Below, piece after piece: positions 25,678 through 36,218 of a stretch of 64,000 bases of DNA (the first letter of the stretch is position 1; every line of letters begins with the position of its first letter). Made by a program: the position numbers and the translations under genes. The DNA is taken from NCBI GenBank assembly GCA_946479785.1, contig CAMLHQ010000002.1, positions 18,079 to 82,078 of the forward strand, read 5' to 3'. Origin of the DNA: an uncultured Nitrospira sp. (GTDB lineage: Bacteria; Nitrospirota; Nitrospiria; Nitrospirales; Nitrospiraceae). Below the pieces are notes generated by a model. It saw only the letters and a list, made by a program, of their open reading frames with translations. It ran no database searches and was not told where the DNA came from.

Positions 25678-27414
25678 ATGCCTCGACCTCACGCGCCATC
25701 CCGACGCAAGACCGTCCACAAACCAGCCCGCCGCACACTTGCACAGGCGGAGACCGAGCTTCGCCTTGAACGAACCGCTCGCCGACGGGAAGCGATCGAA
25801 CGCCAAGAGACGGAACAAGCGCTGGTCGTCGCCAAAGAAGCGGCGGAAGTGGCCAGCAAGGCCAAGAGCGAGTTCCTGGCGAGCGTCAGCCATGAAATCC
25901 GTACTCCCATGAACGCCATCATCGGGATGGCCGATCTGTTGTGGGAAACGAACCTGACGCCCGATCAGCGCAAGTACCTCCGGATTTTCCGACGCGCCGG
26001 CAGCAGTCTGCTGCACTTGATCAATGACATTCTGGACCTCTCAAAAGTCGAGGCCGGTCATATCGAACTCGAGTCGATCGAGTTCGACTTGAGCGACCTG
26101 GTCGAAAAGGCCATTGAAATTCTCGCAATGCGGGCGAATGAGAAAGGTCTGGAGCTGGCCTGCCATTTGTCACCTGACGTGCCGTGTTCGCTGGTCGGAG
26201 ATCCGAACCGCCTGCACCAGATTCTCGTCAACCTCATCAGCAACGCGATCAAATTCACCGACAAGGGCTCCGTCGTCGTCGAAGTCGTGAACGACCACGA
26301 GCATCCCATGCCGGGCGCCATTCGGTTCTCGGTCACGGACACCGGCATAGGAGTTCCCCCTGGCAAGCTGGCGACGATTTTCGAACGCTTCACCCAGGCC
26401 CATGCGTCGATCACCAGAAAATACGGCGGCACCGGCTTGGGCCTCACAATCTCCAAGCAACTGGCAGAACTGATGCACGGCAAGATCTGGGTCGAAAGCA
26501 CATTAGGAAACGGCAGCACGTTTCACTGCCTCCTCAGGCTCGGCGTGAATTCCAGCGTGAAGACGCAGCCGGCAACCGTGTCGATCGATCTGCAGCGCCT
26601 TCGCACGCTTGCTGTGGACGATCATCCCATCAATCGCAAGATCCTTGTGGAAACCTTGTCTTCCTGGAATGCAGAGGTCACTGCTGTCGGTAATGGACAG
26701 GATGCGTTAAGTGAGCTGCGGAAGGCTGCACATTCCGGATGGGCCTATGGTCTTCTCCTGCTTGATTGTCGCATGCCCGGCATGGACGGATTTCAGGTCG
26801 TCGAGGAGATCCAGCGCTCTGCTCAATTCAAAGGACTCACAGTCATCATGCTGGCCTCGGATCACTGGGCTGACGACATTGCCCGCACCTATGACATGGG
26901 ACTCGGCGGCTATCTCACCAAACCCATCAGACGTTCTGATCTGCTGCAAACCATCGGCATCGCCCTAGACCGTTCGCGCGGCATACCGACCACGCCGATT
27001 GTTACACCCTCTGTTCCGGCCCCCTCGAGGCCGCTGCACATTCTGCTCGTCGAAGATTCACCGGACAATCAAGTACTGGTCCGTTCATACCTCCAGCACA
27101 CGTCCTACCAACTTGACGTTGCAGACCATGGCGGAATTGCCGTTGAACAATTCAAGAAAGGGCAGTTCGACCTGATCTTGATGGATATGAATATGCCCGT
27201 GATGGACGGCTATGAATCGACGAAAACCATCCGCGCGTGGGAACAGGAACATGATCTACCACGGACCCACATCATTGCGCTGACAGCTCTCGCGTTAAAA
27301 GAAGAGGGAGAAAAGATTCTCGAAGCCGGTTGCAACGCCCACATGACCAAACCGATCAAACGGCAAACGTTGCTTGAAGTGCTTAAGGCCTGTGAGGGAA
27401 ACCGACGGCAATGA
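25678..27414 (+). CDS. soluble hybrid histidine kinase with two receiver domains
   Basis: The 578-residue product has no membrane segment. It starts with a basic, helical coiled-coil region (about residues 1-60) and then HisKA with the phospho-acceptor in [15 protein letters not shown]. HATPase_c follows, with [17 protein letters not shown] and [13 protein letters not shown]. Receiver 1 ([24 protein letters not shown]) and receiver 2 ([24 protein letters not shown]) complete it. The ArcB/BarA-like layout without a sensor suggests it senses a cytoplasmic cue or is driven by another protein. The Hpt gene overlaps its stop by 4 bases, completing a His-Asp-His-Asp relay. Confidence 0.96.
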   Translation: MPRPHAPSRRKTVHKPARRTLAQAETELRLERTARRREAIERQETEQALVVAKEAAEVASKAKSEFLASVSHEIRTPMNAIIGMADLLWETNLTPDQRKYLRIFRRAGSSLLHLINDILDLSKVEAGHIELESIEFDLSDLVEKAIEILAMRANEKGLELACHLSPDVPCSLVGDPNRLHQILVNLISNAIKFTDKGSVVVEVVNDHEHPMPGAIRFSVTDTGIGVPPGKLATIFERFTQAHASITRKYGGTGLGLTISKQLAELMHGKIWVESTLGNGSTFHCLLRLGVNSSVKTQPATVSIDLQRLRTLAVDDHPINRKILVETLSSWNAEVTAVGNGQDALSELRKAAHSGWAYGLLLLDCRMPGMDGFQVVEEIQRSAQFKGLTVIMLASDHWADDIARTYDMGLGGYLTKPIRRSDLLQTIGIALDRSRGIPTTPIVTPSVPAPSRPLHILLVEDSPDNQVLVRSYLQHTSYQLDVADHGGIAVEQFKKGQFDLILMDMNMPVMDGYESTKTIRAWEQEHDLPRTHIIALTALALKEEGEKILEAGCNAHMTKPIKRQTLLEVLKACEGNRRQ

Positions 27415-27740
27415 CCCAACCATCCAACAGCAACGTCTCGAACAAATTCACCGTCTACATCGATCCGGATCTGGAAGCAATCGTTCCCAAATTCCTGGAG
27501 AATCGCCGGAAGGACTCGGCCGCTCTGACATCGGCGATCCAGGGAAACGACCTGAAGACCGTGCGCCTCCTTGGACATCGCATGAAGGGAGACGGCGGGG
27601 GTTACGGATTTAATGAGATCAGCAGGATCGGTGACGTCCTCGAACAGGCCGCGCTCAGAGAAGATCGCGCGGCCATGCAGCAACAAGCTGCTGCCCTTGC
27701 CCATTATCTCGCCCAGGTCCAGGTTGTATATCGGCGGTAA
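27411..27740 (+). CDS. histidine phosphotransfer (Hpt) domain protein
   Basis: The 109-residue product overlaps the hybrid-kinase gene by ATGA. The phospho-accepting His56 sits in [16 protein letters not shown], the Hpt signature. The rest is a helical bundle. It should carry phosphate from the hybrid kinase's receiver to a final response regulator; the zinc-ribbon response regulator and the GGDEF response regulator upstream are the obvious candidates. Confidence 0.94.
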   Translation: MTQPSNSNVSNKFTVYIDPDLEAIVPKFLENRRKDSAALTSAIQGNDLKTVRLLGHRMKGDGGGYGFNEISRIGDVLEQAALREDRAAMQQQAAALAHYLAQVQVVYRR

Positions 27741-27850
27741 AACCAGCAGGAATCTCTGGCAACTTCACTCAAATTGATCCTCTCTGGGGAATCCCTAGTC
27801 GGACTGGCCTAAGGAAGGGGTATGATAACTAACGTGTAGGAGACACCGCT

Positions 27851-28153
27851 ATGCAAATGGTCATGATGGTGTTTCGAACATCACTTGAACAGGAAGTCAT
27901 GCCTTTGGTCGAAGAAGAGGGGTTATCCTTTACCCGGCTTGACGGTCTACAGGGGAAAGGGGAGACCGGTAGTGTTCCGGGCTCTGTCACCTGGGGAGGG
28001 GCCAATACCGTCCTGCTGTTAGCGGTACCCGATGACCGCTTGAAGGGCTTTCGCGACCGGGTTCATCGATTTCAAGACGAAAAGAAGGTGCATCCGAAGT
28101 CCGTCGGAGTGCCGTTTCATATCTTCGTGCTTCCTTGCATCCAGTGGCTATGA
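27851..28153 (+). CDS. small PII-like/ferredoxin-fold protein, unknown
   Basis: A 100-residue soluble protein beginning MQMVMMVFRTSLEQEV. The pattern of strands and helices, a central GKGETG and NTVLLLAVPDDR, resembles PII-like or CutA-like ferredoxin folds, which bind small ligands or metals. I cannot name a family with confidence. It is preceded by a weak ribosome-binding site (TAGGAGA) and by a near-palindrome CTGGGGAATCCCTAG at 27784-27798. It is a single gene between the phosphorelay block and tRNA-Ala. Confidence 0.6.
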   Translation: MQMVMMVFRTSLEQEVMPLVEEEGLSFTRLDGLQGKGETGSVPGSVTWGGANTVLLLAVPDDRLKGFRDRVHRFQDEKKVHPKSVGVPFHIFVLPCIQWL

Positions 28154-28234
28154 GGTCCGAATCTCGGACTTACACCACCAAAATGGATTGCGAATCTTGT
28201 ACCTGGATAAGGCAAAATCAGAAGATTGGAAGTT

Positions 28235-28310
28235 TGGTGGAGGGCACGGGAGTTGAACCCGCGACCCCTACGTTGCGAACGTAGTGCTCTCCCAACTGAG
28301 CTAGCCCCCC
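28235..28310 (-). tRNA. tRNA-Ala (CGC)
   Basis: The minus strand folds as a complete cloverleaf of 76 bases with encoded CCA. Acceptor GGGGGGC pairs with GCCCTCC and shows the G3-U70 wobble pair that marks alanine tRNAs. The anticodon stem CTACG/CGTAG encloses TTCGCAA (anticodon CGC). The T arm contains GGGTTCAACTCCC. Confidence 0.96.
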
Positions 28311-28483
28311 ACCTGATGGAACCGGCGACGCGAGCGAGAAACCCCGCAGGGTATGTTGCACATCAGCGTGCAGACTCGATGCTGCGGTAGAAGAACGGGG
28401 AGGAAGAAGCTCGCGTCCCCGTGAGCGCGTATTATACACAACCCGATCCTGAGTCTCTAGCCGGAAGCTAATCCCGCCAGCCC

Positions 28484-29158
28484 TCACGAAGGACTGATGA
28501 TGGCCTCCCCGATGGACTTCCCCTGTTCGATCAACACACGACGCCCCTCGACACGCAGTCGGTTTTCGGCAAACAACCGAACAGCTCGCGGATAAATCTT
28601 GTGCTCCTGCTCGAGGATACGTGCGGCCAAGGACTCCGCAGTATCGCTATCCAAAATAGGAACGGCCGCCTGAAGAATGATCGGCCCTTCATCGACGCCT
28701 TCCGTCACGAAATGCACCGTACAGCCGGCAAGTTTGCAGCCCCATTCGATGGCCTTCCTCTGCACATCCAATCCAGGAAAGGACGGCAGCAACGAAGGAT
28801 GAATGTTCATCATCCGGTTGGCATATGAGTTGACGAGCACCGCTGTGATTATCTTCATATAGCCGGCCAAGAGCACCAGCTCCACATCATACTTCTTCAA
28901 CAGATCCAGCAAGGCCTGATCGTAGGCCTCGCGGCTGTCGGGACGGCCGGCGAACGGCTTGGGATCGACAAAGAAGTCCGGCAAAGCGTGCTTGCGAGCC
29001 CTCTCCAATGCGACCGCGTCTTGTTTATTGCTGATGACCGCGACGATCTTCGCCTGAAGCTGCCCTGCTTCGATCGCGTCGATGATCGCTTGAAGGTTGG
29101 AACCACGACCGGAGGCTAGTACAGCTATCCGCAGGGGGATTGCACGCTTACTCGACAT
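28484..29158 (-). CDS. purN: phosphoribosylglycinamide formyltransferase
   Basis: PurN formylates GAR with 10-formyl-THF in purine synthesis. The ATG at 29158 lies inside the last codons of purM (11-base overlap) and follows GGTGGAG; a longer start at 29221 would run further into purM. The 224-residue product has the opening [15 protein letters not shown] and the active-site block [14 protein letters not shown] with the catalytic Asn-His, followed by [13 protein letters not shown]. Its C-terminus is a little longer than the minimal family, with [11 protein letters not shown]. Confidence 0.96.
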   Translation of the reverse strand: MSSKRAIPLRIAVLASGRGSNLQAIIDAIEAGQLQAKIVAVISNKQDAVALERARKHALPDFFVDPKPFAGRPDSREAYDQALLDLLKKYDVELVLLAGYMKIITAVLVNSYANRMMNIHPSLLPSFPGLDVQRKAIEWGCKLAGCTVHFVTEGVDEGPIILQAAVPILDSDTAESLAARILEQEHKIYPRAVRLFAENRLRVEGRRVLIEQGKSIGEAIISPS

Positions 29159-30185
29159 ACTCCACCTCAGGTTCTTCCCCCGTCGAGGGAACGATTTCGC
29201 CGATCGTCCAGCCGCGATCACCCAGCGCAGCCGCTTTGGCGAGCACTGCGGAGGCCGAGTTTGCCGGTACGACCAGAATCAATCCGATTCCCATGTTGAA
29301 CACTCGATACATTTCCTCGCGATCAACCTGACCAAGCTTGGCCAGCGCCTGAAACACAGGAGGAATGATCCAGGCCTTTCTGTTGATTCTGGCCCTCACA
29401 CCGTCGGGAAACACGCGTGGAAGGTTTTCTGTCATGCCTCCACCTGTGATATGCGCGATTCCCTTGATGGGGAATTCTTGCAGGAGGGCAAGAATCTGCT
29501 GTGCATAAATTCTGGTTGGCGTGAGCAGCACCTCACCAAGCGGGCGATCTAGTTCGGGAAGCTTACTGGCAACCGTCAGCTTCGCCTTGTCGAAGAACAC
29601 CCGACGCGCCAATGAGTATCCGTTGCTATGCAACCCGGTGGATGCCAAGCCAATGACCGCATCGCCGGGCTTGATCGATGAGCCGTCGATGATTTTGGAT
29701 TTGTCGACCACGCCGACGGCGAATCCTGCCAGGTCATACTCCCCATCCGCATACATCGACGGCATCTCCGCCGTCTCGCCGCCGATCAGCGCGCAGCCGG
29801 CCTGACGGCAGCCCTCGGCGATTCCTTTGACGACCTGTTGCGCCTTCGGCACTGTTAGCTTGCCCGTAGCGAAGTAATCCAAAAAGAAGAGCGGTTCGGC
29901 TCCGCTTACCGCAATGTCGTTGACGCACATCGCGACCAAGTCGATGCCGACTGTGTCGTGCTGATCCATCATGAAGGCGATTTTGAGCTTCGTTCCGACT
30001 CCATCGGTGCCCGAAACGAGGACCGGATCGTCGTATTTCTTGGCTTGGAGGCGAAAGAGGCCGCCGAATCCGCCAAGATCCGCCAACACTTCAGGGCGGA
30101 ACGTTGAACGGACCAGCGGCTTGATGCGGTCGACAAATTCGTCTCCCGCGTCGATGTCCACGCCGGCGTCGCGATAGGTAGTCAT
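29148..30185 (-). CDS. purM: phosphoribosylformylglycinamidine cyclo-ligase
   Basis: PurM makes AIR from FGAM with ATP. The 345-residue length is normal. It begins [20 protein letters not shown] and shows [32 protein letters not shown] and the C-terminal [16 protein letters not shown], all signatures of the family. The purN gene follows with an 11-base overlap, so the two are translated from one mRNA. Confidence 0.97.
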   Translation of the reverse strand: MTTYRDAGVDIDAGDEFVDRIKPLVRSTFRPEVLADLGGFGGLFRLQAKKYDDPVLVSGTDGVGTKLKIAFMMDQHDTVGIDLVAMCVNDIAVSGAEPLFFLDYFATGKLTVPKAQQVVKGIAEGCRQAGCALIGGETAEMPSMYADGEYDLAGFAVGVVDKSKIIDGSSIKPGDAVIGLASTGLHSNGYSLARRVFFDKAKLTVASKLPELDRPLGEVLLTPTRIYAQQILALLQEFPIKGIAHITGGGMTENLPRVFPDGVRARINRKAWIIPPVFQALAKLGQVDREEMYRVFNMGIGLILVVPANSASAVLAKAAALGDRGWTIGEIVPSTGEEPEVEYVE

Positions 30186-30292
30186 AAGAGAACGTTCGGA
30201 AAACCTTGGCCTCAGTCTACTCGGACGCGCATCTTAGCGGAGGGGTCTCGGAGAGGTCAACGCAGGAACGGCATTTCGAAAGGAGAGAGACT

Positions 30293-31702
30293 TCAGGTTT
30301 CCGGCCTCATCTCCACGTCCAGCAACTTGATTTTCCTGTGAAGATGGCTGCGTTCGATTTTTAGATCTTCAGCCGTCCGCGAAATATTCCAATGGTGCTC
30401 GCGCAACTTGCGCGCGATGTACTCCTTCTCGAAGGCATTGCGCGCATCGCGAAGCGAGTCATAAGGCTGCGTAAAAATCGGACTCACAGCCGGAGCGGTT
30501 GCCGTGCCGCTGCCGGCAGGGGCTGCAGATCCCACGGGTTTCACTTGGAGAGCCAGGTTGGCCTGTGCCGTGTCGATGACCCCTCCGGGCACCATGATCA
30601 TTAATCGCTCGATCAAGTTTCGCAATTCACGAATGTTCCCAGGCCATTCGTACTGCTGAAATACGTTCATGGCTTCCGGGGTGACTTCCTTCATTCGCAA
30701 TCCCTGTTCCTCCGCATGGAGTTTCATAAAATGGCGGATAAGGAGCGGGATATCTTCGCGGCGCTCCCGCAATGGCGGCACGACGATGGGCACCACGTTG
30801 AGCCGATAATACAGATCCTCCCGAAACACGCCCTTCTCAATTTCCTTCATCAGATCTTTGTTCGACGCGGCCAGCACCCGCACATCCACCTTCATCAACT
30901 TGGTTCCACCAACTCTGGTAAACTGCTGTTCTTGCAGCGCGCGTAAGACCTTGGCCTGGGTGTTCAGACTCATATCAGCGATCTCGTCCAGGAACAGCGT
31001 CCCTCCGTCGGCCTGCTCGAATTGACCTCGCTTCATCGATGTGGCGCCGGTAAATGACCCTTTTTCGTGCCCGAACAGTTCGCTTTCAATCAGGGTCTCG
31101 GGAATCGCGGCGCAGTTCACGGCCACGAAGGGCCGATCCGCTCTAGCGCTCCGGAGGTGAATGGCCCGAGCTACCAATTCCTTGCCCGTGCCATTCTCCC
31201 CTCCAATCAGCACGCGGCTGTTCGTCGGTCCCGCAGTATCGATTAGTTGACGCAGCTGCTGCATGACCGGCGATTGTCCGACCAGCTCGAACTTGCGCTG
31301 GACTTTGGTCCGTAACGAGCGGTTTTCTTCCTCTAATCGGTACTGTTCCAGCGCGTGTTTGACACGGAGCGTGACGTTTTCCAATGAAAGGGGTTTCTCG
31401 ATGTAGTCGTAGGCACCCAGCTTGATTGCCTTGACCGCCGTTTCAATCGACCCATGGCCCGACATCATCATGACCTGAGCGGTCGGCACCAACTCTTTGA
31501 TGCGGCGCAACGTTTCCAATCCGTCCATTTCCGGCATCCAAATATCGAGCAGCATGAGGTCGGGAGGATCGGTCGTATAGATCTTCAACGCCTCTACGCC
31601 GCTCTTCGCAACGGAGACTTCATAGCCCTCATCCTGCAGGATGCTGCTCAGCGAAGACACAATGGCATCTTCATCATCAACGACTAATACCGAGGCTGAC
31701 AT
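30293..31702 (-). CDS. NtrX-like sigma-54-dependent response regulator
   Basis: The 469-residue product has a receiver with phospho-acceptor Asp53 (LLDIWMPEMDG). Its AAA+ sigma-54 domain has Walker A GENGTGKE, the loop GSFTGAT in place of GAFTGA, Walker B GGTLFLDEIADM, and the arginine-finger region REDLYYRLNV. A C-terminal Fis-type helix-turn-helix ends in WNISRTAEDLKIERSHLHRKI. The NtrX-type layout pairs it with the NtrY-like kinase just upstream on the same strand. It should activate sigma-54 promoters, perhaps for nitrogen or envelope functions; targets cannot be read here. The Ser in place of Ala in the loop is a known tolerated variant. Confidence 0.93.
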   Translation of the reverse strand: MSASVLVVDDEDAIVSSLSSILQDEGYEVSVAKSGVEALKIYTTDPPDLMLLDIWMPEMDGLETLRRIKELVPTAQVMMMSGHGSIETAVKAIKLGAYDYIEKPLSLENVTLRVKHALEQYRLEEENRSLRTKVQRKFELVGQSPVMQQLRQLIDTAGPTNSRVLIGGENGTGKELVARAIHLRSARADRPFVAVNCAAIPETLIESELFGHEKGSFTGATSMKRGQFEQADGGTLFLDEIADMSLNTQAKVLRALQEQQFTRVGGTKLMKVDVRVLAASNKDLMKEIEKGVFREDLYYRLNVVPIVVPPLRERREDIPLLIRHFMKLHAEEQGLRMKEVTPEAMNVFQQYEWPGNIRELRNLIERLMIMVPGGVIDTAQANLALQVKPVGSAAPAGSGTATAPAVSPIFTQPYDSLRDARNAFEKEYIARKLREHHWNISRTAEDLKIERSHLHRKIKLLDVEMRPET

Positions 31703-31749
31703 AACACTCCGTCACACGTTTTCGGTTCAACCACTGAACTCCTCTCCCC

Positions 31750-34086
31750 TCATACCGGCAACTCAAACGTAAACAGGGCGCCGCGCGGATGGTTGTTGCC
31801 TGCCGTAATCTGACCTTCGTGATCGGTGATAATGCGGCGGACGATGGCCAGGCCCAGACCTGTTCCGGTCTTCTTCCGCGTAAAGTACGGGACGAACAGC
31901 TTGTCCTGGTCCTCCGGTGCGATGCCCGGGCCCTCGTCCGCGATGCTCACCACCGCTCGCCGGCGCTTTGTATCATATTGCGTCGTCAACCACACCCGCC
32001 CTCTCTGGTTCATGGCCTGAATCGCATTGTCGAGGAGATTCACCAGCACTCGCTTGATTTGTTCCCAATCGAACTTCAGCTGCGGCAAGTCCTCGTCCAA
32101 CGCCACGATCAACTGGATGTCTCTGTGCGCCCCTCGGTAGAGCGAGATCACCTCGTTAATCACATCGTGCAGCGATTGTTGAGCCAGCTGCGGTGCCGGC
32201 AACCGGGCAAATTTTGAGAACTCGTCGACCATGTGCTTGAGGCTGGCAACCTCATTCACGATCACGTTGGTCGATTCGTCGAACACCCGGTCGAAATCCG
32301 GGGCTTTTTCGAAGAACTTCTTACGCATGCGCTGTGCCGACAATTGAATGGGGGTGAGTGGATTCTTGATTTCATGCGCCACCCGCCGCGCCACTTCCTG
32401 CCAGGCAGCCACTTTTTGCGCCTTGAGCAATTCGGTAAGGTCCTCGAACACGAGCACGACCCCGAGATCCTGGCCCTCTTCGTCCTTCATCCGCGAGGCA
32501 TGCAGCGCAACCGTCAGAAATTTCCCTTCGACCTCCAACGTGCCGTCAAGCGTCAAGTCGTCACGTTGATCCTGAAGCATGCGATCGTAGATTGTTTGAA
32601 AGAGCGTGAGGCCGAATTCCTTGAATGCATCGTTCGCCGGACGACCCTGCACGCGTCCGGCTGAAAGCCCGAGAATCCGCTCGCCCGACGGGTTGAAATT
32701 CGTCACCATGCCGTTTTTGTCGATCGACACCAATCCGGCGGCAATCGTGTCGACGACCGATTCAATGTACGCGCGGCGCCGGTCGAGTTCGAGGTTGCTC
32801 CGGCGAAGAGAGACGTTGGCAGACTCGATCGCGGACTTGCCGCTCTGCAAATCGGAGGTCATGCGGTTGAAGGAATCGATGAGTGTGCCGATCTCATCGG
32901 TCGCTTTGGCATCGATACGAACGGAGAGATCCCCGTGCGCGATCGCATCAGTGGCTTCCGCGAGCCGCTGAATCGGCACGGTGATGCTGCGCGCAACGTA
33001 GAACCCGAACCAGGTCGCGCCGAATAAGATCAGCACGGTAATGACGGCGACAAACAGGTAGGCCCCGGCCTTGATCGGATTTTTCATCGCCTTGATCTGT
33101 TTATACTCTTCATATTGGCGCCCGATCCCGTCCATTTTGGCCAGCAAAGATTCCGGCACATAGGCATCGACCACCACGACGCCGCCGACTTCCCCGCCGC
33201 GCCCGCTGGCGGCGACCGGAGCCGCGGCCCGCACGAGCCGCCCGGTCTGCGCCTCTTGCACGGTATTCGCCTCCTGTTTGCCATTGATCGCCTGCAGTAC
33301 CAGTTGGCCGATCGGCAAATCGAGCACGCCGGGCGGAATCTCAGGATCGAGCGACTTCGTCAGCGTCTCCATCTTGGCAGAGTAGACTTCGATCCCGGCT
33401 ACGCCGAACTCCACCCGCTTACGTGCCATGGCCGCGACTAAGAGGTCTCGCTGCTCGGGCAGCAGCATATCCTCGCGGAAAATCTCATGGCTGATGGCGC
33501 GAGCGCTGTTCACCGCCAACGTGATGTGGCCGGCGTGCTGCATCTTGGCGACTTCATAGGAGTCGCGCATAACGCGATCGATCTGGTCGCTGAACCAGAC
33601 GTCCACCGCCTTGTTCACGAGACCGCTGGCCACGAAGGCTAACAGCATGGTGGGAATCAGCGAGAAACCAATAAAGGCGGCCACGAGTTTCGTGCGGAAA
33701 CCCGAACCGATCAAACGATGACGCCGCTCAAAATAGGCCTTGATGAGATTCCGCGAGAGGAGCAGCAACAGGACGACGAAGCCGATCAAATCGAGATTGA
33801 TCAGCAACAACACGAGCGCATAACTGGTCGTCGGGAAAAACGAGTCAGGGTCCTCGCCTCCGGGCACGACAACCTGGCCATAGTACAACGTCAGCGCGAC
33901 ACAAGGGATGAGGAAGAGCAGCAGGATCCAGACCGGCCGCAAGTGCCGTTTCTGGCGTTCCGGCTCGTGGGGAGGCTGAGGTAGTCGGGCTACAGGTTCG
34001 GGGGCACGGATCAGCGGCTGTTGCGGCGCAACGCGACGCTCCACACCGGCCCAGGCCGGAGACGCGGTGTCTTTATGATCACTCAC
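31750..34086 (-). CDS. NtrY-like membrane histidine kinase
   Basis: The GTG at 34086 follows AAGGAG and is preferred to an ATG 15 codons upstream. The 778-residue product has a proline-rich N-terminus, two membrane helices (about residues 53-72 and 85-112), a third and fourth helix around a periplasmic loop, a HAMP domain (RSITVPIQRLAEATDAI), a PAS domain (GLVSIDKNGMVTNFNPSG), and HisKA with VARRVAHEIKNPLTPIQ. It ends with HATPase_c (NLLDNAIQAM, DEGPGIAPED, GTGLGLAIVRRII). This is the NtrY layout. The response regulator gene follows 47 bases downstream. A signal from the envelope or nitrogen state is possible. Confidence 0.94.
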   Translation of the reverse strand: MSDHKDTASPAWAGVERRVAPQQPLIRAPEPVARLPQPPHEPERQKRHLRPVWILLLFLIPCVALTLYYGQVVVPGGEDPDSFFPTTSYALVLLLINLDLIGFVVLLLLLSRNLIKAYFERRHRLIGSGFRTKLVAAFIGFSLIPTMLLAFVASGLVNKAVDVWFSDQIDRVMRDSYEVAKMQHAGHITLAVNSARAISHEIFREDMLLPEQRDLLVAAMARKRVEFGVAGIEVYSAKMETLTKSLDPEIPPGVLDLPIGQLVLQAINGKQEANTVQEAQTGRLVRAAAPVAASGRGGEVGGVVVVDAYVPESLLAKMDGIGRQYEEYKQIKAMKNPIKAGAYLFVAVITVLILFGATWFGFYVARSITVPIQRLAEATDAIAHGDLSVRIDAKATDEIGTLIDSFNRMTSDLQSGKSAIESANVSLRRSNLELDRRRAYIESVVDTIAAGLVSIDKNGMVTNFNPSGERILGLSAGRVQGRPANDAFKEFGLTLFQTIYDRMLQDQRDDLTLDGTLEVEGKFLTVALHASRMKDEEGQDLGVVLVFEDLTELLKAQKVAAWQEVARRVAHEIKNPLTPIQLSAQRMRKKFFEKAPDFDRVFDESTNVIVNEVASLKHMVDEFSKFARLPAPQLAQQSLHDVINEVISLYRGAHRDIQLIVALDEDLPQLKFDWEQIKRVLVNLLDNAIQAMNQRGRVWLTTQYDTKRRRAVVSIADEGPGIAPEDQDKLFVPYFTRKKTGTGLGLAIVRRIITDHEGQITAGNNHPRGALFTFELPV

Positions 34087-34217
34087 ACCGGAGCTCCTTC
34101 TCAATGCATCGACCGCGTGACGGAAGAGCATTCACTATAACGGAAATACAGACCTGGCTCAAAGGATTGTCACGATCATCGGCACCAAAGATGACTAAGA
34201 CGTGTTCGGCGGCAGGA

Positions 34218-34604
34218 TTACGATTTCGAAGTCAAACTGACATATTTCATGCGGAGTGCATAGAGCATATCACGCAACACCGCCTGTTCTTCGGTTGTGA
34301 GGTTGCCCTTCGTCTTGGCCTCCAGGACTGAGAGCAGATCGATGATCTCTTTGGCTTGCGGCAGATTGACGGGCATCGCGGCTTGCTGCGGGTCCAACTG
34401 CTCACCCATCAGCATCAGCGAGGAACTTCCCAAAGAAATCACGAACGATGCGAAGGTCACCGGCAATCCGCCCTGGGATTCGCCGGAGGCAGGTGGAGGA
34501 GGGACATCTTTGGAAGCGGCTGTTGGTGCAGAAGCCGGCTTCTCCGCTCCGGAACTTCCCCGCCGATCGCGGATGACAAACCCTTCTTCTTTGTCTCCCG
34601 CCAT
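34218..34604 (-). CDS. DUF1844 protein
   Basis: The ATG at 34604 follows GGGGAGG and starts MAGDKEEGFVIRDRRG, which is typical of DUF1844. The 128-residue product has an Ala/Pro-rich linker and the conserved helix TFASFVISLGSSSLMLMGEQLD with the acidic-basic C-terminus. Function of the family is unknown. The promoter of mazG lies in the divergent gap upstream. Confidence 0.88.
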   Translation of the reverse strand: MAGDKEEGFVIRDRRGSSGAEKPASAPTAASKDVPPPPASGESQGGLPVTFASFVISLGSSSLMLMGEQLDPQQAAMPVNLPQAKEIIDLLSVLEAKTKGNLTTEEQAVLRDMLYALRMKYVSLTSKS

Positions 34605-34676
34605 ATTCGAGCCTCCCCGCCTCAGATGCCGGAGCGTACCATAGGCCCCGAGGCCTCGCAAGACGGGAAAGGCGCG

Positions 34677-34704
34677 TTGAAGCCGCGCTGGAACCAGGTA
34701 TAAT
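34677..34704 (+). promoter_or_regulatory. sigma-70-type promoter of mazG
   Basis: TTGAAG (34677-34682) and TATAAT (34699-34704) with a 16-base spacer. The predicted start near 34711 leaves a leader of about 25 bases before the mazG ATG at 34736. Confidence 0.7.
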
Positions 34705-34735
34705 GGCGCTTTCAACAGAAAATGGGGGCTCTTGC

Positions 34736-35584
34736 ATGTCAGAGCGATTTCAGAAATTGACGGATCTCATGGCAGCCTTGCGGGCTCCGAACGGCTGTCC
34801 ATGGGACCGAAAACAGACCCACGAATCCCTGAAGCCGTACCTGCTCGAAGAAACCTATGAAGTGCTGGAGACGATCGATCAGCAGGATCGAACGAAGCTG
34901 CCGGAAGAACTCGGCGACGTGCTGCTTCAAGTCCTTTTCCACAGTCAGATTGCCGCGGAAGCCGGCGCCTTCACCATCGACGAAGTCATGGAACAGCTCG
35001 CCGATAAATTGATCCGGCGGCATCCCCACGTCTTTCCGAACGGCTCCAACGATCCCATACCAGCCAATGCCGACCAAGTGCTGGCTAAATGGGAGGACAT
35101 CAAGCGGGCAGAACGGCAGGCGGCAGGACGGCCCGAATCCGTTCTCGATGGAGTGCCGCAGACGCTCCCCGCCCTTCTGCGCGCCTACCAAATTCAAGCC
35201 AGAGCGTCGCGTGTCGGCTTCGACTGGACCCACAATCAAGCCGGTTTCGACCAGGTCTTGAACAAGATCGAAGAAGAAATCCGCGAGTTGCGGATGGCCC
35301 TTCGGCTTCCACCATCAGAAGGCGAGACCTCGACGAGGCAACAGGAGATCGCTGCGGAGTTCGGCGATGTACTGTTCTCCCTCGTCAACCTGGCCCGGTT
35401 TGTGAAGGTTAATCCCGAAGATACCTTGCGCCAAGCCATCAATCGGTTCGTGAAACGATTTCAATTTATCGAGCAACAGGCCGCGCAATCAGGACGAGCA
35501 GTCGGCGACCTTTCGCTCGACGAAATGAACCGCCTGTGGGAAGAGGCCAAGACGAAGCATCCAACTGTGGACACGAGGTTGTGA
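34736..35584 (+). CDS. mazG: nucleoside triphosphate pyrophosphohydrolase MazG
   Basis: MazG hydrolyses NTPs and dNTPs to NMPs and pyrophosphate, limiting damaged nucleotides and modulating ppGpp responses. The 282-residue product has two MazG domains. The first starts GCPWDRKQTHESLKPYLLEE and carries EELGDVLLQVLFHS; the second has EEEIRELRMAL and EFGDVLFSLVNLARF. The ATG at 34736 is preceded by a G-rich site. The next gene starts on the last base of the mazG stop codon (TGATG). Confidence 0.96.
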   Translation: MSERFQKLTDLMAALRAPNGCPWDRKQTHESLKPYLLEETYEVLETIDQQDRTKLPEELGDVLLQVLFHSQIAAEAGAFTIDEVMEQLADKLIRRHPHVFPNGSNDPIPANADQVLAKWEDIKRAERQAAGRPESVLDGVPQTLPALLRAYQIQARASRVGFDWTHNQAGFDQVLNKIEEEIRELRMALRLPPSEGETSTRQQEIAAEFGDVLFSLVNLARFVKVNPEDTLRQAINRFVKRFQFIEQQAAQSGRAVGDLSLDEMNRLWEEAKTKHPTVDTRL

Positions 35585-36201
35585 TGGGAGAGCAGGAAGG
35601 TCCTTATCAGGAAGGCAAGCGCGCCGGAGTTCATCCGCTGGTCGTGGTGTTCGGCATCTTACTGGGACTCTGGCTGTTCGTCGCGCTCATCGTTCCGAGT
35701 TCGCGCAATAAGCAGGCGACCGGGACGGAAGGCCCCGCAGCACCTGTGATTGAAGACCCCGAGGCCGCGCCGGTCATTTTCAAGGTCCAGACAACGGTTC
35801 TCGACATGAATGCCGTCAGCATCGTCGTCCCGCCACAAGCCACCGAAAGCCAAGTGGTGGGGCTGCTGAAGCGGCTGAAGAAAGAACGGCTTGCCGGCAG
35901 GCTGACTGATCTGATTCCTGCGACTACGCCGGGCCACAAGCTAGGTGACCACGCAGTGGCGGATATCTATGTGGTTTCAGATGCGAACTATGCCCAGGCG
36001 CAGGTGATCCGAACGCTTTCGCGCGGCGCCCACGCGCCAGGCGGCCTCTATCCGGACAAAGTGCCGTTTGAAGTGGCAATGGAAGAAATTCGAGGACATT
36101 ACCGCATCGACTTGAACAACACGGGAGCACCCGACGCCGGCTCCATCGGATTCGCCGACGAATCGGGGGTCCATTCGAAGCATTACAGAAAGATTTTCTA
36201 A
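35584..36201 (+). CDS. single-span membrane protein, unknown function
   Basis: The 205-residue product starts on the mazG stop codon. It has one N-terminal membrane helix (about residues 17-36, VHPLVVVFGILLGLWLFVAL), a linker, and a soluble domain of about 150 residues with alpha/beta character (VVGLLKRLKKERLAGRL, ADIYVVSDANYAQAQVIRTL). No family recognised. Coupling to mazG suggests a shared transcript. It ends convergent with the next minus-strand gene. Confidence 0.7.
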   Translation: MGEQEGPYQEGKRAGVHPLVVVFGILLGLWLFVALIVPSSRNKQATGTEGPAAPVIEDPEAAPVIFKVQTTVLDMNAVSIVVPPQATESQVVGLLKRLKKERLAGRLTDLIPATTPGHKLGDHAVADIYVVSDANYAQAQVIRTLSRGAHAPGGLYPDKVPFEVAMEEIRGHYRIDLNNTGAPDAGSIGFADESGVHSKHYRKIF

Positions 36202-36218
36202 TGAAGTTGAGCGACCTG

